64,000 nt of DNA. Origin: Posidonia oceanica. Lineage: Eukaryota; Streptophyta; Magnoliopsida; Alismatales; Posidoniaceae. Position numbers and translations under genes: made by a program. The first letter of the stretch is position 1, and each line of letters begins with the position of its first letter. The notes under the pieces were generated by a model. The model did no database searches. It was given only the letters and a program-made list of their open reading frames with translations, and was not told where the DNA came from. The DNA is taken from contig JAZBRS010000020.1 in the NCBI GenBank assembly GCA_037176725.1, positions 96,242,501 through 96,306,500 of the forward strand, given 5' to 3'. Positions 56,161 to 64,000 of the stretch are shown piece after piece.

Positions 56161-57742
56161 GTGCTCCACGGAAGTATGGATTAAATCCCAAATGGAAATG
56201 TCGGCCTTCACCTTCTTGAGCTGGGCAGTGATGTCAGCCGAAGGCAGGTCTTGCTTGGTGGAAGTAGAGGATAGAGAAGTAGAGGGTTGTATGGGGTTCT
56301 CTACCGTATGTGGCTCAGTGGTTTGCTTTGCAGGTGGAGTAGGTACTGCCTTCGAGGTGGTGGGTCTAGCTTCTGGAGCCGCAAGCTTGAACACTCTTCC
56401 CGACCTCATGACTTCTGCACACATTGCTATGGCATAGTCGTACAGGACTCTATGAGTGTCCCGGGTCAGGTTAATGACCACGGGGAAATGAGCCGCTAAC
56501 TCCGATGGTGTAGGTGGTGGACTGGTGGGGATAGCTGGTTTGCCTTGCCGGGCGGAAGGCTGAGAAGACCCTGGTCGAGATCTGGCTAGCAAAGAGATGG
56601 GGGGTGCAGCCTGTTGTTGCTTGGTGGGCCGTGCAGAGGAGCGCTGCGGCTTGGTGGTCAATTGTATCATGTAGATCGCCGATTCGGAACTGGCGACTGT
56701 AGAGCGATAAAGAGAGGCAGGAAAAGCCTCAGAAACACGATGGATGAGGAGAGAGGGGTCGACCACAGATGTGGCGGACCGGGAAGGGAAAAGAGAGTGA
56801 ATCTCTAAGGTCCCAGCGCCTCCTGTGCCTAAATGCTCCGGCAAGGGCTGGTTAACAATGTTAGGATGGGAGACAAAAGGTGCAAAAGCAGAAGTGGGTG
56901 CTGATGCAGAGGCCGCCTCCTGGGTGTTGATGACGATGACCTTTCGGTCGATCAAGTCCTAGATAGCTCCCCTCAAAGTGAAGCAGTTATTCGTCGTGTG
57001 GCCCATGACTCAATGATAATTGCAGTATAGGTTCGCTTTGTACCACCCCGGCAAGGGACTCGATGGTGGGCGAACCTCGGGGAACGTAAGGAGCGACGCG
57101 ACCTTGGGAAGGATGGCACTCAGCAGTTCAACGAGCGCAGTGAAGTTGCGCTTGTTTGCACGCAGCCATCCCTACCCGGGGCGTGGTCCTTGCCGAACCG
57201 GTGCGGCAGGATAGACCGGTTGGGCGGTGGTGGTGATCTATGGTGTAGGTGCAGGTGCAGGAGTGTAAACTACCTGACTCGGGGTAGGCTGGCCCGCTAA
57301 GTTGAGCTGCGTGGCTGGAGATCCGATGAAAGCAACGGCAGGCTTGGGAGTGTCCCTCCTCCTGGAATGGTTGTTGCTTCCGTTGTTGTTGCTACCGCTG
57401 GTGTAGTTGCGGTGGTTGTTGCAATTGCTGGGGGTGGTGTCCTGCCATGCGAGTGCAGAGAGTGAAGGGTAGCGGTCGCTGCGAAGCGAGCTCTCCACGC
57501 GAGCGCTTGTCCGAATTAGTGATGCAAAAGTAGTGATGGGCTGGATGCTAAGCAGACCCCCAATGGACGGCTGCGCTCCTCAAATGAGGGTCTCGATAGA
57601 CTCCTTGTCAGAGGGTCTATCACGCACCTGCGAGGCTAAGGCGCACGACCAGCCGACGTACTCCCCAAACGTCTCGTGGGACCTCTGCACAGTAGTGACT
57701 AGATCCTCCCACTTTGGGATCGGGTAAAGGTTAAAAGAGTAC
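56161..57742 (-). pseudogene. gag of element M, 5' part missing
   Basis: Capsid end FGEYVGWSCALASQVRDRPS (about 57660), an N-rich linker near 57400, a zinc knuckle with CNYH ... GHTTNNC at about 57000, then a linker to KKVKADISIWDLIHTS. TGA interrupts the zinc knuckle, and TAG or TGA occur near 57580, 57240, 57170 and 56960. The N-terminal part is beyond the insertion of P. Confidence 0.8.
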
Positions 57743-60700
57743 TGTTGACACCCCATTTTGATAGGGCTGAATTGGCAGATCTCTCTAACGGCTAGGAAAA
57801 ACCCAAAACTACACCTTTCTCTTCACCCTTCTTTTCAAATCAAAACTCCAACTCAAACCTCAAAACCAAAATCCAAAAAACCACTCCAAAATCCTCTCAA
57901 AACCTTAACCTAAAACCATCCAAAACCTTAACCTAAAACCATCCAAATCTAGGTCCAAACCTACACCTTTCCCTTCCTCTTTCTCTCCAAATCAAGCCCA
58001 AGCTCAACCTAGAATCACACCCATTTCTCGAACCCAAAAGCTACCCAAAAACCATAGGAAAACTCACCATCCCCAACTTAGCAAACCCACCAAAAATCCT
58101 AAAAAATTTCAAACCAAAACCACTCCCAAAAACCCTAGATAACCTAGGTAAAACTCCACTTTTCCTACACCTCAAAACCCTTCCTAAATCCAAATCCAAG
58201 CACTTGGTCCAACACTAGAAATCTTAGGCCACACACCCACCAAATTTCACCTCTTTTATAAACCTCTAACCCCTTCATTTACCCAAATTATCTTTTTCTC
58301 TCTCCTGGATTATTCTTTTCTCTCACCTCTCTCTCTCCTGATTATTCTCCTTCTTTTCACTCCCTTCTCTCCCTTCATCTTGCCTGGCTGTGGGCCCACC
58401 CTGTGCATCTATCTCTCCGGCATTTTATTTGTATTTTTATCTTATTTTTAGCCTTTTCCTTGATTTTCTAAAAATTATTTTCTTTCCACTCCTCTCTTTC
58501 TTCTCTACTCCTTCATTTCTCCCTTTTCTCCTTCCTTTTCTTTTTTACTTCCTTTCTTCTACTAAATCTTCAAAAAATCCTTAAAAACCCTCAAAACTCT
58601 AAAACAAAAGAAAAAAAAATCAGAACCCTAAGAAAAATAATTAAAAACTTAAACAAACAATTAAAAACAAGAACCTAACTAAATCTAACTAAAACTAAAA
58701 ACTAAGAATGCAATCTAAAAAATGCAAAACTAATAAAAATAAAATGCTATAAAATCAAGGAAAAAACCAAAATATAATCAAAACAAGCAAAATTAAAAAC
58801 CCAACTAAAAACAATCAAAAAACAAATCCTAAAAAGAAAGAGAACAATTTAAAATGCCAAGGCAAGTAATCAGGAAAAAAAACTTAACTTAACAATTCTA
58901 AAAGAAACAATTTGAAAACTTAATTAAAAATAAAAAACAAACAATCAAAATTTAAAAAACACTTAATTAGAATCCTAACAAGAAAAACTTAACTAAAAAA
59001 ATATATTAAAAGAATCTAACAAACAAAATCAAATTTAAAAGAAGACTTAAACAAGACCCTAATGGACTAAAATCAAAAATCTAAAACTCACCCTAATTAA
59101 TTTAAAAACAATCCATTAAAAATCCTAATTAAAATCCCAACTCAACAAGAAAAACCTAATAAGAAAAACCTAACTAAAAACAATGAAAAATTTTAACAAA
59201 TATTTAAAACAAGATCAAGAAGCAAATTAAAAGAGAACTTAAAATCCTAATCAAACATTAAAACTCTTCCTAATTAACCAATTAAAAACAACCATTAAAA
59301 AACCTAATCTAAAAATCCTAACTTAGACAATCACCTTAAAAACATTTTCAAGTCTTTTTATTTTTATTTCTATTCCTATTTTATTTTTTTTTATCCTTCT
59401 TCTTTCTCTTCTTTCTTTCTTTTCCTTCCTTCTTCCCTTTCTTTTCTATTTCTTCTTCTTTTGGTTCGGCCCATCAGACCCAACTCTTCCCCTCCGTCCT
59501 TCTTTCTTTCTTTATTTCTTTTTTTTTTCCCCGCACAGGCCCACAACCCATGCACGAATCCTCCTCCTTCTTCCCTCCTTCTCTTCTTCTTCTTCCATTC
59601 TTCTCCCTCTCTCTCAACCTACAAACGACAGCAGCCTCCCTCCCATTTTTCAAACCTCCCTGACACCACCTTGACCTTCCGTCCATCACCCATCACCCAC
59701 GACCACCACTCCTACCTCCATGCCTCCATACCCCAAGACCAGAGACCCATGCCCTTGACCACACTGCCAACCTCCACACACAAAAACCCAACGGCCAGCC
59801 AAGAAACAGGAAGAAGGTGGAAGAGGGAGAGAGAAAAACCAAAAAAAAAAAACACCATCACACCAGAAGTTCCACCCAAAACACATCCACAGACCTCCCT
59901 CTTCCTTGTGCCTGGGACCAGAAGAGAAACCAAGAGAAGCAACCCAAGAATTCACTCTCCAACGGCCATCTAAACCCATTTTTTCTTCTCAAAAAACAAA
60001 CAACCCATACTCCATTGAAGAACTTCCACCACGAGCCTTCTAAAATCCCCAAACTTGGCCATTGGATTCACCAGAACTCCACCTTCACAGAACACCCAAG
60101 ATCTCCCTCCGAGGCGACCCACGCTTCCGGCATTCCACTACAAACACCTTCACCCCTTTATTTTTCAAAAACTTCAAACATCCATAACTTTCTCCACACC
60201 TAGTAGAATCCACTTCTGTCTCTTCCTACGCGTTCCCCAACTAACCACCTAGCCGCTCGTCTCCTTGCTTCGGCCTGGAGCGCCACATGCTGCCGCAACG
60301 ACCTCAGCCACCACAGTAGGTGCTCGGCCATACCAGATCCCACTCCGGGTAGCCAAACTCGCGTCACACCGCACCGTCACCTTCCCCAGACCTCCGACGA
60401 CTCCCCGAACCGCCCCAGCAACCCAGAACGCCGCCGCACGCCGTCACAGCCTCCTCCCGGTCGGCTACAAACCACCTAGGTGGGTGGGCTTCTCCAACGT
60501 GCGGAAGAGGTAAGAAACCTCTCCTCCAGCTTCCTCTCTTTCCCCTCTTGCTTCTCGGCCTTTCCCTGAGGCTTTTCGTCGCCTGTGCTGCCCGCATGAG
60601 GCTGCCGGACCTGCCATCTTCTCCAGCACCGACAACACTAGCAGCCGCACGAAGCCACCGTCCGGCGCCCCCACGCGCCGTCGCATGCCGCCTGCTGCTC

Positions 60701-61987
60701 CGCCACACCGCGCCGGCCTCCCCCGCGCTCCCCCTGAGCCACGTCGCCCACTCCTCCACCGTTCCAGATGGTCTGCTGGCGAGCCACGACCGTAGCCCCT
60801 GTTGCAAGCAGCCAGGTTTGTTATTTTTTCATTTTTTTCATTAGCTTAGTAATTTGCCTTCACATTGCATTGCCATCATGTTAGTTTTTTAATTTTGCAT
60901 GTAGGTCCTGCCACGGTTTAAGATCTATTTAAATCCGAATTAAAATCATATGGAATTGCATTTAATATCTATAGTTTTGCTTATTTACACATCAATCTAG
61001 CTGCAATTCATTTTTTTTAACTTTCTTTTAATTTAAGTCCTGCATGTTATTTTTATTTCATATTGGTCCTTTGCTGTTATAGTTCTAGTTTTATTTCTTT
61101 AGATCTAGTCCAGCTACTTGCTTTATTTGCATGTCAGTCCAATCCTAGTTCAACATAGTTTGCTGTTCTTTACTTTCTGATCCAATAGCTTTTTATTTTT
61201 GCAATTAGGTCCTTTGATTGTTAAATGCCATCTAAACGCCTACTGTGATCTTATTAAATTGCTGTTAAGTCCTGATCTTTACTTTATTTGCAATCTGGTC
61301 CTCTGATCTGTTATCAAAGCATTTAATTTTCATCTTTTCTTTACTGCATTGCATTTTTAGCCCTTGTTTCCTGATTTTTGCACATAGATCCTCTGCATAA
61401 TTCACAGCATGCATTTAGCCTGTATTTTTTCATATAAAATTGCATTTTAGCCCCTGCATATTTCAGAATTGCATTTCATTCCACATCATGTTTATAAAAA
61501 TCATTTAAATGCATCTTTACCTTATTAAATTGCATTTCATACCCTGCATTTTGCAAAATTGCACTCAGACCCTCCAGTTTTCAAAACCTTTGCACATAAA
61601 CCCCTAATTTTTCAAAATCTTTGCATTTAGGCCCCCACTTTTTCAAAACTTGCATATAGGTTCCTAAGTCTTCTGAAAAGTCATTCTTAGGTTCCTTCTT
61701 GCATTCCTGCATGCATTTGCACCCATGCATCTTTGCATTTGGCATTTTTGCACACACTTAAGTATTTCTAGCTCCCATTTACATGGGAGGACCTGTTTTG
61801 CACACCCCTAGGACCTCCTTTACACTTAGATCCATTCATCTCCCCTATTCTGGCCCCTCTGCCTTGAAGCTGGGATATCTTCTGATCCGGCTGTTGGATC
61901 TTCTCAACCAAGCTACCAGGACGACCCCGGTGGAGCGCTCTTCCACATGGACTAAGCATTTCTCAGATCAGGCTTCAGATTTCCCAG

Positions 61988-62313
61988 GTAAGTCCTTCTG
62001 AACACCTACACAGCATTCATTTGCACACCATTTGCATTGTAAGCATTGTTTTTGCTTTCTGATTTCTCGAGCATGTAGATTAGGATTCCCCTTGCTTGCT
62101 TATTCACTTTATCCCCCCTTTTCGCATACTCTCAGTGTTTTGAGTCGAGTTTTCCTTGGATTCGCTACTGATTATAACTTTCTTCCCCCTTTTCCACGAT
62201 CCGATCGCACTACGAGCTTTGGGCAGTGTGCGAGACACATCGTGGGACGGTTTAGTGGGAAACGGTCACAGAATAGTGGTGATCCCTCCACTTGCTCTCT
62301 TTCCCCTTTGCAG
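61988..62313 (+). other. Candidate intron in the LTR of P (326 bp)
   Basis: Donor TTCCCAG|GTAAGTCC is a consensus 5' splice site. The acceptor TTTCCCCTTTGCAG|GTCTCC follows a strong pyrimidine tract. Confidence 0.5.
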
Positions 62314-62439
62314 GTCTCCACACCTGCATTGCGTGGTCCTTAAGCGGTGTTTGTCTCCACACTTGCATCGCTTGCCTCTTTACTTGTTTGATTCATCTGT
62401 TTTCGCTTGTTTTCGCATCGTTTTGCGCACCAGCATCTG

Positions 62440-62760
62440 TTTTTGCCTTGTTTTGGCACCGTTCTGCGTGCCCACTTCGCTTTTGGCACCGTTTTGCGTG
62501 CCCGCTTTGCTTTTGGCACCATTTCGCGTGCCCGCTTCGTTCTTGGCACTGTTTTGTGTGTCGCTTTGTCTTTTACGCCGTTTTGCACGTCGATCTCATT
62601 TTCTTGCACCGTTTCACGTGCCGCCTCTGTTTCTTGCACCGTTTCGCGTGCTGCTTCTGTTTCTTGCACCATTTCACGTGCCACTTCTGTTTCTTGCACT
62701 GTTTTGCGTGCCTGCCTTGTTTTCCGCTCCATTTCGTGTGCCGCTTCGTTTCTCGCATCG
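62440..62760 (+). repeat. Hairpin minisatellite in the LTR of P
   Basis: About ten 28-30-bp units of the GGCACCGTTTTGCGTGCCCG type, the right half drifting to CTTGCACCGTTTCACGTGCC. Confidence 0.85.
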
Positions 62761-63469
62761 TTTTACTTGTCTTATGCTGTTTTCTCTTGCATGTCGCCTA
62801 CATTGCTTGGTTTTATCGCCGTTTTGCTTTTTCGCCTGCATTTGCATATAGGGCAGTGATGCTTACTGCCTGGAGTTCTCACGAGCCTGGTTTCTACCGG
62901 TTCGGATCACAGACAGTGTTGCTGAGCGCTTAGATAGCACGTTTAATTCCGTGCACGCATTCCATCACTTAGAGCACTCTTTTGAGCATTCATTTGGGCA
63001 TTCATTGGCACTTAGGCAATCAAACCTGCATTTCCCTGCGTATGTGAGTGTAAGCCTAGAAAGATCGATTCTCGGGTGTGTCGGGGGTGCCTAACACCTT
63101 CCCCGCACGTAACAGGAGTCCTTGCCCAGTCTTTTGGCCCGTAATGACCATATTGCCCTTATCCTAGGCATGAGTCATATCATTTGCATTCATTTGCATT
63201 TGTTTTCCTTTGCATTGCATCCTTTGCTTGGTTTTGCGTGTTAACTCACGCATTTCCCTGGTTTTCCTTGTCTCCCGATATAATAGACACGGTGGCGACT
63301 CTGAATTGTCTTATCTTTTTCTTTTCTTAACTTTTCTCCTTTGTTTTAAGTGTTTTCGAGTTGAGCCCTCCTCCTCGGACATAGCTGCTTATAGTGAGCC
63401 TGATTCCGATCGGTGCACGCGAGCTTCTGGCAGTGTGCATGGACGATCTGAACACCGGGATTACTATAG

Positions 63470-63486
63470 TGGCGACTCCGCTGGGA
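63470..63486 (+). promoter_or_regulatory. Primer binding site of element P
   Basis: TGGCGACTCCGCTGGGA, one base after the LTR end; it lacks one G compared with TGGCGACTCTACTGGGGA of N. Confidence 0.75.
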
Positions 63487-64000
63487 TACTAGACTCTAGC
63501 TTTCATTTTGGCTCTTTCGCCGCTTGGGTTTTGCTTTCTTTGTCTGCCTTGTGCCTTTGTCCGCCTCTTTTGCCTCTTTTGTTTGCTCCTCTGTGCCAAC
63601 TCCTAGCAAGTCGCCTTATGGCTACTCTGCTTAGGTTTGGCACCTCCCTCGCTTGCTTTGCCTTGCTCTGCTCTGTCTCTTGTACTTGTTTACTTGCTTT
63701 ATTCTTTGCTTCTGTTTTTATCTGCTTAACAACTTACCAGTCTTTACTTTCTTTATCTCATTTGCTTATTATTGCGTTATTCCCTGCATAATACATGTCT
63801 ACATATTTGTTTGGCAACGATACATGCTTTTTGAGTGATGAATGCTTCTTTTACACTCTTGCTATGTCACTACGCACGCACATGCCTTGTATATATGCCT
63901 TTTGATCTAATAAGTGCTTTTCCTTTCACTATTATGTCCACGAACACTTGCACATGCCATGCGCATGTCTTTTGCTTTGTTGTGTGATTGATTGCATGCC
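63487..64000 (+). other. Leader of element P, runs off the window
   Basis: Matches the start of the N leader (CTAGCAAGTCGCCTTATGGC versus CTAGCGAGTCACCTCGTGGC, then CTACTCTGC) but with a single PBS block. The visible frame 63210-63791 crosses the LTR end and PBS and is not a gene. Confidence 0.65.

Larger units (their letters stand above)
46249..57742 (-). mobile_element. Element M: decayed Tat-type element, minus strand, partial
   Basis: Internal part of an older element read right to left: gag (57742 to about 56160), protease, RT, two RNase H, integrase (end 50492), spacer, and then genes on the opposite strand. Its 3' LTR side lies beyond element O (left of the window) and its 5' part beyond element P (right of the window). 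It is the oldest layer, with many stops and single-base deletions. Confidence 0.85.
57743..63468 (+). repeat. 5' LTR of element P (5,726 bp)
   Basis: Starts TGTTGACACCCCATTTTGAT inside gag of M (flank AGTAC) and ends TTACTATA, with G and a PBS following. The usual terminal CA reads TA here. It has all family blocks: AT-rich 58560-59340, pyrimidine tract with GGCCCA motifs 59390-59560, CpG-rich part to about 60820, TTGCAT array 60860-61690, intron candidate 61988-62313, minisatellite 62440-62760, conserved end 63050-63468. No gene is supported in it. The right flank and TSD partner are outside the window. Confidence 0.9.

Overview
The window looks like intergenic DNA from a large, repeat-rich plant genome, probably a flowering plant; I cannot name the species. 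I found no ordinary host gene, rRNA, tRNA or CRISPR array. Essentially all 64 kb belongs to one family of very large Ty3/gypsy LTR retrotransposons. The Tat/Ogre-type lineage is indicated by LTRs of 5 to 6.3 kb starting TGTTGACACCCCAT, a TGGCGACTC-type primer binding site, a gag zinc knuckle of the C-x2-H-x4-H-x4-C form, a protease with D-N-G-S, a second (archaeal-type) RNase H after the RT/RNase H, and an integrase without chromodomain.

Layout, oldest to youngest. Element M (minus strand, about 46249-57742) is a decayed gag-pol copy read right to left, with intron-containing genes on the opposite strand at its 3' end. Element O (plus strand, 3' end only) inserted into M at 46248/46249; its tail is 1-1343 and its 3' LTR is now in three pieces (1344-1641, 35243-39149, 45435-46248). 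Element N (plus strand, 1642-35237, TSD CCTTC) sits inside that LTR and has both LTRs, PBS, gag, pol, an extra 3' ORF, tandem repeats and PPT. A minus-strand solo LTR (22443-28481, TSD CTATC) sits in the tandem repeats of N. A second minus-strand solo LTR (39150-45429, TSD CTTGC) sits in the LTR of O. Element P (plus strand) inserted into gag of M; its 5' LTR (57743-63468), PBS and leader run off the right edge. The nest is therefore at least four levels deep and made of one family.

The most interesting content is the extra gene with similarity to the plant mobile domain / DUF7745 group. N carries it in sense orientation, intronless and fully open (19398-20600). M carries a homologue antisense to its own gag-pol with two GT-AG introns (47790-49142). 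The contiguous N copy confirms both splice junctions. This fits the idea that only genes antisense to the genomic RNA keep introns through retrotransposition.

Other signals: every LTR copy except O shows a matching candidate intron of 311-326 bp; the LTRs carry a 30-bp minisatellite whose unit is itself a hairpin; the 3' region of N is a run of hairpins in three repeat families; the PBS region of N is tandemly duplicated; and most premature stops whose ancestral codon can be inferred are CAG-to-TAG changes, as expected from deamination of methylated cytosines. Coding regions other than the extra ORF of N are broken. All boundaries were read by eye.
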